Assembly (NCBI GenBank): GCA_948616425.1
Contig: CAPGBJ010000035.1
Coordinates: forward strand, 18,867 to 82,866
DNA: 64,000 nt
Direction of reading: 5' to 3'
DNA from: an uncultured Oscillospiraceae bacterium
GTDB lineage: Bacteria; Bacillota; Clostridia; Oscillospirales; Oscillospiraceae
The notes beneath the pieces were generated by a model. The model saw nothing but the letters and a program-made list of their open reading frames with translations. It ran no database searches and was not told where the DNA came from. Shown piece after piece: positions 16,914-28,594 of the stretch. Within the stretch, counting starts at the first letter, position 1, and each line of letters opens with the position of its first letter. The position numbers and the translations under genes are program-made.

Positions 16914-19343
16914 CTATACCAGCCGCACCTTCACCTGGTCCCCCTGGGCTGAGACACACAGGGTGTCCCCCTTCTTCAGCTGGCCAGTCAGCATCAGGTC
17001 GGCGGCGGGGTCCTCCACCAGAGAGGCGATGGCCCGGCGGAGGGGCCGGGCGCCATACTCCCGGTTGCTGCCCTTGCCAGCCAGGAGGGAGACGGCCTCC
17101 TCCTCCACCGCCATCGCAATCCCCAGCTTGTCCAGCCGTTGACCGGTCTCGGACAGCAGTTGTCGGGTGATGGCGTTGAGGGTCTCACCGCTGAGGGGGT
17201 GGAAGACCAGTGTGGCGTCCAGCCGGTTCAAAAACTCCGGCGCAAAGGTGTTGGATGCGTCAGACAGCACCGCCCGCTCCAGTTCCTCCCGCTCCGCCTC
17301 CCCTCCAGCCGCGAACCCCAGCCGCTTTCCCTTGGCAAATCGCTGGGCCCCTAAGTTGGAAGTCATTACCAGCACGGTATTGCGAAAGTCGGTTTTCTTC
17401 CCCTGGGCATCGGTGAGCACCCCCTCCTCCATCACTTGGAGCAGGATGGACCATATGTCGCGGTGCGCCTTCTCCAGCTCGTCCAGCAAAACCACCGACC
17501 AGGGGTGCCGGCGGACCCGTTCCGTAAGCTGTCCCCCCTCCTCGTGGCCCACATAGCCCGGGGGGGAGCCCAGAAGACGGGACACCGTGTGCCCCTCCAT
17601 ATACTCAGACATATCAAAGCGAAGCAGGGCCTCCTCACTGCCGAAGAGGGCCGCAGCCAGAGAGCGGCACAGCTGGGTTTTGCCCACCCCGCTGGGCCCC
17701 AGAAGGAGAAAGCAGCCCACTGGGCGCCGGGGGTCTTTCAGGCCCAGCCGCCCTCGGCGGATGGCTTTTACAACCGTTTCCACTGCCCTGTCCTGACCAA
17801 GAAGACGGCGGCGCAGCTGGCTATCCAGCTCAGCCAGCGCCTTCCGGTCCGCCTCGTCCGGATCACAGATGGGCACCCCGGTCCACTGGGCCAGCACCGC
17901 CTGGATGTGGTGGGATTCCACAGCGAACTGGCCCTGGCCGGACTGCCATTTCTGCCGCTCCCCCTCCAGCTCCCGTTTAAAGTCCCGCTCCACATTGCGC
18001 AAAATGGCCGCCTGCTCAAAGTCCTGCCGGCGCACCGCGTCGGCCAGTTGGCGGTTCGCCTGGGACACCCGCCCCTCCAGCCGCTGAAGTTCCGGGGGCA
18101 GAGCCTTCCCCGATAGTCGGGCTTGCGCCGCCGCCTCGTCTACCAAATCAATCGCCTTATCTGGCAGAAATCGCTGGGGCAGGTAGCGGCAGGACAGATC
18201 CACCGCCGCCTCCAACGCAGCGTCAGAAATGATCAGGTGGTGGTGGGCCTCATACCGGCCCCGGAGCCCCTGTAAAATCTCCAGCGTCTCCGCCCGACTG
18301 GGTTCTCTGACTGTGACAGGCTGGAAGCGCCGCTCCAGCGCCGCATCCTTTTCGATATATTTTCGATACTCATCAATGGTGGTGGCCCCGATCACCTGCA
18401 ATTCCCCTCGGCTGAGGGCGGGCTTGAGGATATTGGCGGCATCAATGGCCCCCTCGGCGCTGCCCGCCCCCACGATGGTGTGCAGCTCATCAATGAAGAG
18501 GATAATATTTCCTGCCCGGCGCACCTCCTGAAGGACATGCTTCAGCTTCTCCTCAAACTCCCCCCGATACTTGGTGCCCGCCACCATGGCGGACAGGTCC
18601 AGGGCGTACACCCGCTTCCCCAGCAGATGCTGGGGGGCAGCGCCGTCAGCAATGGCAATGGCCAGCCCCTCCACTACAGCGGTCTTACCCACTCCAGGTT
18701 CGCCAATGAGGGCCGGATTGTTCTTTGTGCGTCGGGATAGAATCTGAATCACCCGCTCCAGTTCCTCTTTCCGTCCAATCACCGGATCCAGCCGCCCTTC
18801 CCCCGCCATGCGGGTCAGATCTCTAGCGCACTGGTCCAGCTGTCGGGTGTCGCGGTCGGAGCGGGTCTCCGGCTCCCGTACCCGGGGTTTTTGAGGCGGC
18901 ACCTCCTCTCCACCCAGAGATGCACATACCGCACGGTACAGCTCCTCTCCATCCACCCCACAGTGGCCCAGCAGTCGGGAGGCGCCGCTGCTCTTGCCCC
19001 GCAGCAGGCCCAACAGCAAATGTTCCGAGTTCACCGCCCGCTGACCCAGTCGGCGGCTCTCCTCCACCGCCCCTTGAATCGCCAGGCAGCAATTCGGCGT
19101 CAGCCCCTGGTGAATAGACTGGGCCGGCACCCCCGTCCCCACCCGCTGGGCAATGGCCAGGCGCAGGGATCGGCTGTCTGCCCCCGCCCGGCGCAGGGCC
19201 ATAGCGGCGGGGCTGAATTCCTGGCTGGCAAGGCCTAACAGAAGGTGTTCGCTGCCCACATAGCTGTGGCCCAGTCGGGCGGCGTTCTCCTGGGCCAGTC
19301 GGATAGCCCCCAGAGCGGTGGATGTGAATTGGCTGTCTGCCAT
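16914..19343 (-). CDS. clpC: ClpC-type AAA+ ATPase (Clp protease ATP-binding subunit)
   Basis: 809 residues. The N domain has two Clp_N repeats (HSYVGSEHLLLGL and AVNSEHLLLGLL), D1 holds GEPGVGKT near residue 210 and FIDELHTIVGAG, a UVR-like segment (RRQDFEQAAILRNVERDF) lies between the rings, and D2 holds GPSGVGKT with LLDELEKAH. It unfolds proteins for ClpP. The short middle domain separates it from ClpB. The usual Firmicutes neighbours ctsR, mcsA and mcsB are absent, and I see no CtsR or CIRCE box upstream. Confidence 0.92.
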   Translation of the reverse strand: MADSQFTSTALGAIRLAQENAARLGHSYVGSEHLLLGLASQEFSPAAMALRRAGADSRSLRLAIAQRVGTGVPAQSIHQGLTPNCCLAIQGAVEESRRLGQRAVNSEHLLLGLLRGKSSGASRLLGHCGVDGEELYRAVCASLGGEEVPPQKPRVREPETRSDRDTRQLDQCARDLTRMAGEGRLDPVIGRKEELERVIQILSRRTKNNPALIGEPGVGKTAVVEGLAIAIADGAAPQHLLGKRVYALDLSAMVAGTKYRGEFEEKLKHVLQEVRRAGNIILFIDELHTIVGAGSAEGAIDAANILKPALSRGELQVIGATTIDEYRKYIEKDAALERRFQPVTVREPSRAETLEILQGLRGRYEAHHHLIISDAALEAAVDLSCRYLPQRFLPDKAIDLVDEAAAQARLSGKALPPELQRLEGRVSQANRQLADAVRRQDFEQAAILRNVERDFKRELEGERQKWQSGQGQFAVESHHIQAVLAQWTGVPICDPDEADRKALAELDSQLRRRLLGQDRAVETVVKAIRRGRLGLKDPRRPVGCFLLLGPSGVGKTQLCRSLAAALFGSEEALLRFDMSEYMEGHTVSRLLGSPPGYVGHEEGGQLTERVRRHPWSVVLLDELEKAHRDIWSILLQVMEEGVLTDAQGKKTDFRNTVLVMTSNLGAQRFAKGKRLGFAAGGEAEREELERAVLSDASNTFAPEFLNRLDATLVFHPLSGETLNAITRQLLSETGQRLDKLGIAMAVEEEAVSLLAGKGSNREYGARPLRRAIASLVEDPAADLMLTGQLKKGDTLCVSAQGDQVKVRLV

Positions 19344-19499
19344 GGTAGCATCACCTCAGAATCAAGTCTTTTTACCATCATACCCGGATTTTTCAGAGTT
19401 TAGCCAACCTGTTCCAATGACAGAATTTTCTCCACCCTGTCCCCTGCGTATTCCCCCGTCAGGCACATTGATATTTTTACCTACTCCAAAAATTTATCA

Positions 19500-19527
19500 T
19501 TGCATTTTTTTTAAAATGTGCTAGAAT
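19500..19527 (+). promoter_or_regulatory. Ferredoxin promoter
   Basis: TTGCAT, 16 bases, TAGAAT, 33 bases before the ferredoxin start. Confidence 0.7.
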
Positions 19528-19560
19528 AGGGAGTACCATTTTAATGGAGGTGTACATATT

Positions 19561-19731
19561 ATGGCCTATGTTATCAGTGACGCTTGCATCAGCTGCGGTT
19601 CCTGCGTTGACGGTTGCCCCGTGGGCGCCATCTCTCAGGGCGACTCCCAGTACGTCATCGACGCTGGCGCCTGCATTGATTGCGGTTCCTGCGCTGGCAC
19701 CTGCCCCATGAGCGCAATCTCTCAGGGTTAA
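19561..19731 (+). CDS. 2[4Fe-4S] ferredoxin
   Basis: 56 residues, start MAYVISDACISCG with atggaggtg 8 bases upstream. Two cluster motifs, CISCGSCVDGCP and CIDCGSCAGTCP, are spaced as in clostridial ferredoxins and the whole length matches them. It carries low-potential electrons for fermentative enzymes such as pyruvate:ferredoxin oxidoreductase and the Bcd-Etf complex. It is a single-gene unit with its own promoter and terminator. Confidence 0.97.
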   Translation: MAYVISDACISCGSCVDGCPVGAISQGDSQYVIDAGACIDCGSCAGTCPMSAISQG

Positions 19732-19740
19732 CCCACAAAA

Positions 19741-19769
19741 AACAGCGCCGGGTCTCCGGCGTTGTTTTT
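19741..19769 (+). terminator. Terminator after ferredoxin
   Basis: AACAGCGCCGG with CCGGCGTTGTT and five T, 10 bases after the stop codon. Confidence 0.85.
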
Positions 19770-19814
19770 ATGTTATTACATAGTTTTTATAATTATATTT
19801 GGTCATATTTCATA

Positions 19815-19843
19815 TTGATATTTCCCGTCTCTTCGGATATACT
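19815..19843 (+). promoter_or_regulatory. Promoter of hemolysin III gene
   Basis: TTGATA, 17 bases, TATACT; 53 bases before the start codon. Confidence 0.7.
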
Positions 19844-19896
19844 TGTAAGCAGAAGAAATCCGTCCGCTGTCCCCTCTCTGGAAAGGAGTATGTCCT

Positions 19897-20619
19897 ATGC
19901 GCGCCAATACTTTAACAACATCTGTCCCCATAACAGTTTCTAAGCCCCGCCGCCGTGGAGAGATCCGCGACCCCTACGATGGTCTACGCCCCTGGTCTGC
20001 CATCACCCACGGGTTGGGAGCAGTGCTGGCACTTTTGGGCACTGCCGCTCTGCTGATCCGGTCGGCCCTGCTGGGCAAATGGCTGCTATGTGGGCTGTTT
20101 GCCATCTACGGGATGTCTATGATCTGCCTGTACACCGCCAGCACCCTGTACCACTGTCTCAATGTCTCGGTCCCCGGCCGGCTGGCCCTGCGCAAGTACG
20201 ACCATTGCTCTATCTACCTGCTCATCGCTGGCAGCTACACCCCGCTGTGCCTCACCGTCCTGCGCAGCAGCGGTGGGATTCCCTTGGCCATCGCCGTGTG
20301 GACCCTGGCCGCCGCGGGTACGGCGCTCACCATTGCCAAGCTCTCCATTCCCCGGTGGCTCACCAGCACCATCTATCTGGCTATGGGCTGGCTGGCCATT
20401 TTCGCCATTGTGCCCATCTACCGAGCCCTGCCCTATCAGGGCTTCTTCTGGCTGCTGACCGGGGGCTTGCTGTACACTGTAGGCGGCGTGCTCTACGCCA
20501 TCAAGTGGCCGGGGCGAGATAACCCACAATTTGGCTGTCACGAAATTTTTCATCTGTTCATTCTCCTAGGCAGCGTTGCCCACTTCGTGATGATGTACCA
20601 GGTCGTGCTCCCGTTATAA
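19897..20619 (+). CDS. Hemolysin III family membrane protein (PAQR superfamily)
   Basis: 240 residues with seven predicted helices after a 35-residue cytoplasmic start. Family hallmarks are SAITHGLGAVLALLG, TASTLYHC, YDHCSIYLLIAGSYTP and the C-terminal HEIFHLFILLGSVAH, which together supply the metal-binding His and Ser of the PAQR fold. The cellular role of the bacterial members (YqfA/YplQ) is not settled; membrane lipid homeostasis has been suggested. The start is set by aaaggag 9 bases upstream. Confidence 0.92.
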   Translation: MRANTLTTSVPITVSKPRRRGEIRDPYDGLRPWSAITHGLGAVLALLGTAALLIRSALLGKWLLCGLFAIYGMSMICLYTASTLYHCLNVSVPGRLALRKYDHCSIYLLIAGSYTPLCLTVLRSSGGIPLAIAVWTLAAAGTALTIAKLSIPRWLTSTIYLAMGWLAIFAIVPIYRALPYQGFFWLLTGGLLYTVGGVLYAIKWPGRDNPQFGCHEIFHLFILLGSVAHFVMMYQVVLPL

Positions 20620-20738
20620 TCTATCATTCTTCCGCACTGCGGGTCGGGGGTCTCCCGCCCCGCAAAATATTTTGAAAATCCCTGGACTGTTCCACCGCAT
20701 CAGGGCGTAGAGTGCCCTCAAGGACCGGTTCCACCATA

Positions 20739-20776
20739 AAAGGAGAGGTCCCCGTCGTGTGTCGGGAACCTCTCTA
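20739..20776 (-). terminator. Terminator after clpB
   Basis: On the minus strand GAGAGGTTCCCG pairs with CGGGGACCTCTC (one wobble) followed by CTTTTA. It lies 4 bases after the clpB stop codon. Confidence 0.75.
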
Positions 20777-20779
20777 TTC

Positions 20780-23374
<2,595 letters not shown>

Positions 23375-23458
23375 ACTGACACTCCTTTCAGGAAAACCTA
23401 CGGTATATCTGTAGTATAGGCCGCTCCCTGAGAAAAAGCATGAACAGAGTGTGAATTT

Positions 23459-23485
23459 TTAGCACTCTTCTTTTTAGAGTGCTAA
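23459..23485 (-). promoter_or_regulatory. CIRCE operator (HrcA site) upstream of clpB
   Basis: TTAGCACTC, 9 bases, GAGTGCTAA: a perfect match to the CIRCE consensus. A candidate minus 10 box (TATACT on the minus strand, 23413-23418) lies between it and clpB, which puts the operator further upstream than usual; an unrecognised promoter upstream of it (TAAAAT beside the operator) is the alternative. Confidence 0.95.
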
Positions 23486-23580
23486 TTTTACCCTGGAGAG
23501 AGATTGCTGGAGACAGGACATCGAGAATAAAGGGGCCAAACATATTCTGAGGGGGAAAGGCAAACCTGAGTCAAACGCAA

Positions 23581-23612
23581 ACAGCGCCCTGGAGTCCTCT
23601 CCAGGGCGCTGT
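23581..23612 (-). terminator. Terminator after CD1247-like gene
   Basis: ACAGCGCCCTGGA with TCCAGGGCGCTGT, 20 bases after the stop codon of the minus-strand gene, followed by a short T-rich stretch. Confidence 0.75.
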
Positions 23613-23632
23613 TGCTGAGCAGAAAGAAGAGG

Positions 23633-24049
23633 TTACTCCTCCTCTACTGGTACCTCTTCCTCGTCATCATCGGACAGTTCCATGGCGAAACGGGAGCCGC
23701 AGTTGGGACACTCCACTTCGCCAGAGGCCAAAGCCTCCTCATCAATCATCAGCGGTTCGTTGCAGGAGGGACACTCCACCTCAAACCAGTCGTCATCATA
23801 ATCCTCGTCTTGGGCGTCATAGTCCTCATCAAAGACGATATCCTCCACATCGGACAGGTCATCGGACAACACATCAATCTCTTCGCCCAAATTAAGAGCA
23901 TTCTCCTCTAAATCCTCCACAGACATAGCCAGCTCCTCCATAATGCCAATCATTACAGAGATAAGCTTGCCCTCTTTGGATTTTTCGGTGTCCAGGTTCA
24001 GCCCCTCGGCCAGCCCTTTCAAATAGGCAACTTTTTCGGAAATAGTCAT
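23633..24049 (-). CDS. CD1247 N-terminal-domain protein with zinc ribbon
   Basis: 138 residues. The N-terminal 60 residues (MTISEKVAYLKGLAEGL) form a helical domain known from Clostridia as CD1247-like. A very acidic linker follows, then a zinc ribbon (ECPSCNEPL and ECPNCGSRF, residues about 92-117), then an acidic tail. Function unknown; the make-up suggests a nucleic acid or polymerase contact. Single gene next to efp. Confidence 0.8.
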   Translation of the reverse strand: MTISEKVAYLKGLAEGLNLDTEKSKEGKLISVMIGIMEELAMSVEDLEENALNLGEEIDVLSDDLSDVEDIVFDEDYDAQDEDYDDDWFEVECPSCNEPLMIDEEALASGEVECPNCGSRFAMELSDDDEEEVPVEEE

Positions 24050-24185
24050 AGTCGTTTCCCTTTCTGAGGCAATGCCTCAATGATCACACTTCGCCCCATG
24101 CTCCGCAGTGCAGCGTCAGAAAGCCGTGTCAGCAGCTTCTCACTTCAGTTCAGGGCGGCTGCTCACCTCATAGAAGCTCAGACAA

Positions 24186-24755
24186 TTACGCCTTACAGCG
24201 CTCCAGATACTCCCCAGTCCGGGTGTCGATCTTAATCTTGTCGCCGGGGTTGATGAACAGGGGGACTTTGATCTCTGCGCCGGTCTCCAGGGTGGCCGGC
24301 TTGGTCACGTTGGTGGCGGTATCCCCCTTAAAGCCGGGATCGGTCTCGGTCACTTCCAGGTCCACAAAGTTGGGGGGCTCCACACCAAAAACGCTGCCCT
24401 TGTAGGACATGATTTTACAGGTCATATTCTCCTTGACAAAACGGAAGCTGTCGCCCAGGAGGTCCTTGCCAATGGGGATCATGTCGAAAGTCTCTGGATC
24501 CATGAAGTAATACAGATCTCCATCGTTGTAGCTGTAGTCCATATCCTTGCGTTCTACAAAAGCCTGCTCAAATTTAGCGGTGGGGTTAAAGGAGGTCTCG
24601 GTCACACCACCTGTAATGACATTCTTCATCTTAGTACGGACAAAGGCCGCCCCCTTGCCGGGCTTAACATGCTGGAACTCCACAACCTGCATAACCTTGC
24701 CGTCCATCTCGAAGGTCACACCGTTGCGGAAATCACTGGCAGAAATCATTGCCAT
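24186..24755 (-). CDS. efp: Translation elongation factor P
   Basis: 189 residues from the ATG of MAMISASDFRNG; ggagg lies 9 bases before it, whereas an ATG three codons earlier overlaps that site. EF-P rescues ribosomes stalled on proline runs. The three-domain layout is complete: N-terminal KOW-like domain with the loop HVKPGKGAAFVR, whose lysine near residue 32 is the usual modification site, a middle OB domain, and the C-terminal TRTGEYLERC. Confidence 0.97.
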   Translation of the reverse strand: MAMISASDFRNGVTFEMDGKVMQVVEFQHVKPGKGAAFVRTKMKNVITGGVTETSFNPTAKFEQAFVERKDMDYSYNDGDLYYFMDPETFDMIPIGKDLLGDSFRFVKENMTCKIMSYKGSVFGVEPPNFVDLEVTETDPGFKGDTATNVTKPATLETGAEIKVPLFINPGDKIKIDTRTGEYLERCKA

Positions 24756-24764
24756 AGGAATCAT

Positions 24765-25105
24765 CCTCCATTATATAAACTATTTGAGCCTATTTAGCTG
24801 ATTTATTTTACCCTATTTTTCTCCCCTTGGCAAGAGGTTCATGAAGAATTGCCTTCCATTCCCGGGAAATTTTTCTCTTCTCTCCACACAGCGCCTAAAA
24901 TTCACGCTATTTCCGACTCATACCAGCCAGCTGCTCTCCATCGAATTGCAGAGCTCCCAATTTTTTGTGCAGCTCGCTCCACAGAGGGCTGTACCAAAAA
25001 TCTCCCCGCTAAGGGGCGCACAGCCTCCCCCAAGGAACCCCCACTCCAGGGTGATACAGTTCCTAAAATCCTCGTGTCAGGCAGGGAAAGGATAGTCCGA
25101 AGGAC
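24765..25105. other. Intergenic stretch between efp and ppdK, no gene seen
   Basis: About 340 bases. Two short plus-strand readings (24841-25095 and 24849-25115) have no ribosome site and no known motif. The part at 25010-25060 is rich in CCCC/GGGG blocks and could fold, but I cannot match it to a known RNA. Confidence 0.4.
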
Positions 25106-25147
25106 AAAAAAGTGACCCCCATCCGAAGGATGGCAGGTCACTTTTTT
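25106..25147 (-). terminator. Terminator after ppdK
   Basis: AAAAAAGTGACC pairs with GGTCACTTTTTT around an inner ATCC/GGAT hairpin; T runs on both sides. Confidence 0.85.
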
Positions 25148-25218
25148 CTATGGCGTAGGCCAAGTGTTAGTGCCCTACACAGGATAAATCACAATGCCCT
25201 ACGACAAAACTCTTCCAA

Positions 25219-27849
25219 TTACCGCGGATTCGCAATGGCGGCCTGGGCGGCAGCCAGCCGGGCGATGGGCACGCGGAAGGGGGAGCAAGACACATAGTCC
25301 AGCCCAATATCGTGACAGAACATCACGGAGGAGGGGTCGCCGCCGTGCTCGCCGCAGATACCCAGGTGAACCTCGGGGTTGGTCGAGCGGCCCCAGCGGC
25401 AGGCATTGGCAATCAGGCGGCCCACGCCGTGCTGGTCCAGACGGGCAAAGGGATCGCTCTCGTAGATCTTCTTCTCGTAGTAGGCGTCCAGGAACTTGCC
25501 CGAGTCGTCCCGGCTGAAGCCGAAGACCAGCTGGGTCAGGTCGTTGGAGCCGAAGGAGAAGAAAGCGGAGTGGGGGGCGATATCGTCGGCACACATGGCG
25601 GCCCGGGGGATCTCGATCATGTTGCCCACCTGATACTTCATGTTGGAGCCGGCCTCTTTGATCAGCTCATCAGCCACGCTGGTGACGATCTTCTTCACAT
25701 AGTCAAACTCCTTCAGTTCGCCCACCAGGGGAATCATAATTTCGGGGACGATGGTCCACTCCGGGTGGCGGGCCTGGACCGTCAGGGCCGCCTTGATGAC
25801 AGCTCTGGTCTGCATCTTGGCGATCTCGGGGAAGGTGACGCTCAGACGGCAGCCGCGGTGGCCCATCATGGGGTTGAACTCGTGGAGGCCGGCAATGATG
25901 GCCTTGATATCGGCCACGGTCTTGCCCATATCCTTGGCCATCAGCTGAATGTCCTCCTCCTCAGTGGGGACGAACTCATGCAGCGGGGGATCCAGGAAGC
26001 GGACGGTCATGGGACGGCCCTCCAGGGCCTCGTACATGGCCTCGAAGTCGCTCTGCTGCATAGGCTCCAGCTTGGCCAGGGCCTTCTCCCGCTGCTCCAC
26101 GGTGTCGGAACAGATCATCTCCCGGATGGCAGGGATGCGGTCGGCCTCGAAGAACATGTGCTCGGTACGGCACAGGCCGATGCCCTCAGCGCCAAACTTG
26201 ACGGCCTGGGCGGTGTCACGGGGGTTGTCGGCGTTGGTGCGGACTCCCATCTGGCGGTACTTGTCGGCCCAGGCCATGATCCGGCCAAACTCGCCGGAGA
26301 TGGAGGCGTCCACGGTGGGGATGGCCTCGCCGTAGATGTTACCGGTGGAGCCGTCCAGAGAGATCCAGTCGCCCTCCTTGTAGACCTTGCCGTCCAGCTC
26401 GAACTGCTTGTTCTCCTCGTCCATCTTGATGGCGCCGCAGCCGGAGACACAGCAGGTGCCCATACCGCGGGCTACCACGGCGGCGTGGGAGGTCATGCCG
26501 CCCCGGACGGTGAGGATTCCCTGGGAAGCTACCATGCCCTCGATGTCCTCGGGGGAGGTCTCCAGCCGGACCAGACAGACCTTCTCGCCCCGGGCGGCCC
26601 ACTCCTTGGCGTCGTCAGCGGTAAAGACGATCTTGCCGCAGGCGGCTCCGGGGGAGGCGGGCAGAGCGGTGGCCACGGGGACGGCCTTCTTCAGGGCGGC
26701 GGGGTCGAACTGGGGGTGGAGCAGGGTGTCCAGGTTCCGGGGGTCGATCATGGCGACCGCCTTCTTCTCGTCAATCATGCCCTCGTCCACCAGGTCGCAG
26801 GCGATCTTCAGCGCGGCGGCGGCGGTGCGCTTGCCGTTGCGGGTCTGGAGCATATAGAGCTTGCCGTGCTCCACGGTGAACTCCATGTCCTGCATGTCCC
26901 GGTAGTGGTCCTCCAGCTTCTGGCACACGTCGGTGAACTGGGCGAAGGCCTCGGGGAACTTCTCAGCCATCTCCTGGATGGGCATGGGGGTGCGCACGCC
27001 GGCCACCACGTCCTCGCCCTGGGCGTTGGTGAGGAACTCGCCCATCAGCTTCTTCTCGCCGGTGGCGGGGTTGCGGGTGAAGGCCACGCCGGTGCCGCAG
27101 TCGTCGCCCATGTTGCCGAAGGCCATGGACTGGACGTTGACGGCGGTGCCCCAGCTGCCGGGGATGTCGTTCATCCGGCGGTAGACAATGGCCCGGGGGT
27201 TGTTCCAGGAGCGGAACACAGCCTTGATGGCCCCCATCAGCTGCTCTTTGGGATCGGAGGGGAAATCAGTGCCGATCTTCTCTTTGTACTCGGCCTTGAA
27301 CTGGTTAGCCAGGGTCTTCAGGTCGTCGGCGTCCAGCTCCACATCCTGGGTAACACCCTTCTTGTCCTTCATCTGGTCGATGAGCTGCTCAAAGTACTTC
27401 TTGCCCACCTCCATGACCACGTCGGAGTACATCTGGATAAAGCGGCGGTAGCAGTCCCAGGCCCAGCGGGGGTTGTTGGACTGCTTGGCAATGACCTCTA
27501 CCACCTCTTCGTTCAGACCCAGGTTGAGGATAGTGTCCATCATGCCGGGCATAGAGGCCCGGGCGCCGGAGCGGACGGACACCAGCAGAGGATTCTCCTT
27601 GTCACCGAACTTTTTGCCGGTGATCTCCTCCAGCTTGTCGATATACTCCATGATCTGGGCCTGGATCTCGTCGTTGATCTTCTCGCCGTCCTCATAGTAC
27701 TGGGTGCAGGCCTCGGTGGTGATAGTAAAACCCTGGGGGACAGGCATCCCGATGTTGGTCATCTCGGCCAGGTTGGCACCCTTGCCGCCCAGCAGATTGC
27801 GCATATCGGCGTTACCCTCGGAGAAAAGATACAAGAATTTGGTAGCCAT
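25219..27849 (-). CDS. ppdK: Pyruvate, phosphate dikinase
   Basis: 876 residues, normal length. It interconverts pyruvate, ATP and phosphate with PEP, AMP and pyrophosphate, serving glycolysis or gluconeogenesis in anaerobes. The ATP-grasp part starts KFLYLFSEGNADM, the swivelling domain holds the catalytic histidine in GGMTSHAAVVARGMG (near residue 455), and the TIM barrel at the C-terminus holds GICGEHGGDP with the catalytic cysteine. A clear sigma-A promoter lies at 27999-28027. Confidence 0.98.
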   Translation of the reverse strand: MATKFLYLFSEGNADMRNLLGGKGANLAEMTNIGMPVPQGFTITTEACTQYYEDGEKINDEIQAQIMEYIDKLEEITGKKFGDKENPLLVSVRSGARASMPGMMDTILNLGLNEEVVEVIAKQSNNPRWAWDCYRRFIQMYSDVVMEVGKKYFEQLIDQMKDKKGVTQDVELDADDLKTLANQFKAEYKEKIGTDFPSDPKEQLMGAIKAVFRSWNNPRAIVYRRMNDIPGSWGTAVNVQSMAFGNMGDDCGTGVAFTRNPATGEKKLMGEFLTNAQGEDVVAGVRTPMPIQEMAEKFPEAFAQFTDVCQKLEDHYRDMQDMEFTVEHGKLYMLQTRNGKRTAAAALKIACDLVDEGMIDEKKAVAMIDPRNLDTLLHPQFDPAALKKAVPVATALPASPGAACGKIVFTADDAKEWAARGEKVCLVRLETSPEDIEGMVASQGILTVRGGMTSHAAVVARGMGTCCVSGCGAIKMDEENKQFELDGKVYKEGDWISLDGSTGNIYGEAIPTVDASISGEFGRIMAWADKYRQMGVRTNADNPRDTAQAVKFGAEGIGLCRTEHMFFEADRIPAIREMICSDTVEQREKALAKLEPMQQSDFEAMYEALEGRPMTVRFLDPPLHEFVPTEEEDIQLMAKDMGKTVADIKAIIAGLHEFNPMMGHRGCRLSVTFPEIAKMQTRAVIKAALTVQARHPEWTIVPEIMIPLVGELKEFDYVKKIVTSVADELIKEAGSNMKYQVGNMIEIPRAAMCADDIAPHSAFFSFGSNDLTQLVFGFSRDDSGKFLDAYYEKKIYESDPFARLDQHGVGRLIANACRWGRSTNPEVHLGICGEHGGDPSSVMFCHDIGLDYVSCSPFRVPIARLAAAQAAIANPR

Positions 27850-27998
27850 TGGTAAACATCATTCCTTTCAAGCATATATGACATCCCAGTCGTTCAACTT
27901 CAGGCGGAACAGCCGCCATCTAGATCGGGGGATGAAGAGACGGTCCCAGAGAAGGAAATAGAAATATCCTCCGCCCTTTCTGGAATACCGTGCATAAC

Positions 27999-28027
27999 AT
28001 TATACAGAGGCGTGGGGCACATTTCAA
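27999..28027 (-). promoter_or_regulatory. Sigma-A promoter of ppdK
   Basis: TTGAAA, 17 bases, TATAAT on the minus strand; leader of about 145 bases to the start codon. Confidence 0.85.
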
Positions 28028-28071
28028 GGTCGATTAGAAAATTTTACATAGAAATTCCGGACGATTTTTTG

Positions 28072-28100
28072 TTGAAAAAGGCGGTCAAAAGAGGTATCAT
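28072..28100 (+). promoter_or_regulatory. Promoter of DUF1294 gene
   Basis: TTGAAA, 17 bases, TATCAT; a second TATAAT follows directly at 28101. It is divergent from the ppdK promoter. Confidence 0.65.
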
Positions 28101-28143
28101 TATAATAGGAGGAAATTTTTTCATAAAGGAGGTGGCCTCTCAG

Positions 28144-28419
28144 GTGGAGCAAAAGCTGCTGGAACTGTATCTGTCCGCGGTCAACCTGGCCGCCTTTCTC
28201 CTTATGGGAATGGATAAGCGGCGGGCCCAGAGAGGGGCATGGCGGATATCGGAAAAGAGCCTATTTTTCCCCGCTGTCCTTGGCGGGGCGCTGGGCGGCA
28301 CTCTGGGAATGCACCTCTTCCGCCACAAGACCCGGCACTGGTATTTTCGCTACGGCTTTCCCCTGTTGCTAGTCCTTCAGGTGGCTGGGCTGACATGGTG
28401 GTATGGCGTTGGTCTCTGA
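28144..28419 (+). CDS. DUF1294 small membrane protein
   Basis: 91 residues from the GTG of VEQKLLELYLSAVNL, chosen because ataaaggagg lies just upstream and the promoter at 28072-28100 excludes the longer reading. The family signature is complete: NLAAFLLMGMDKRRAQ, RISEKSLFFPAVLGGALGG and HKTRHWYFRYGFP. Three membrane helices. Function unknown. Confidence 0.88.
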   Translation: MEQKLLELYLSAVNLAAFLLMGMDKRRAQRGAWRISEKSLFFPAVLGGALGGTLGMHLFRHKTRHWYFRYGFPLLLVLQVAGLTWWYGVGL

Positions 28420-28560
28420 GCCTCCTATGGCAGATAAAATCTGAATTGTTGTGAAACTCAATCGGGTTTGTACACATCGTTTGCACAAATCCCTGTGATC
28501 CGCCGTGGCGTCCAGAGTACGCACATAAAGGCGGGCACAGACAAAACAGAAATAGCCGTC

Positions 28561-28594
28561 AAACAGGCCCGGGGATACCCCCGGGCCTGTTTTT
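28561..28594. terminator. Terminator at the end of the K+ channel gene
   Basis: AAACAGGCCCGGGG with CCCGGGCCTGTTT; five T on the plus strand. It overlaps the stop codon of the minus-strand channel gene. Confidence 0.75.

Noticed and set aside
24841..25115. Plus-strand frames between efp and ppdK
   Set aside because: No ribosome site, no domain, and they read through the ppdK terminator.
25312..27855. 847-codon open frame on the plus strand
   Set aside because: It lies wholly opposite ppdK, whose product is complete and typical. The antisense frame has the Val/Gly/Leu/His-rich make-up produced by GC-rich codons read backwards and no ribosome site.
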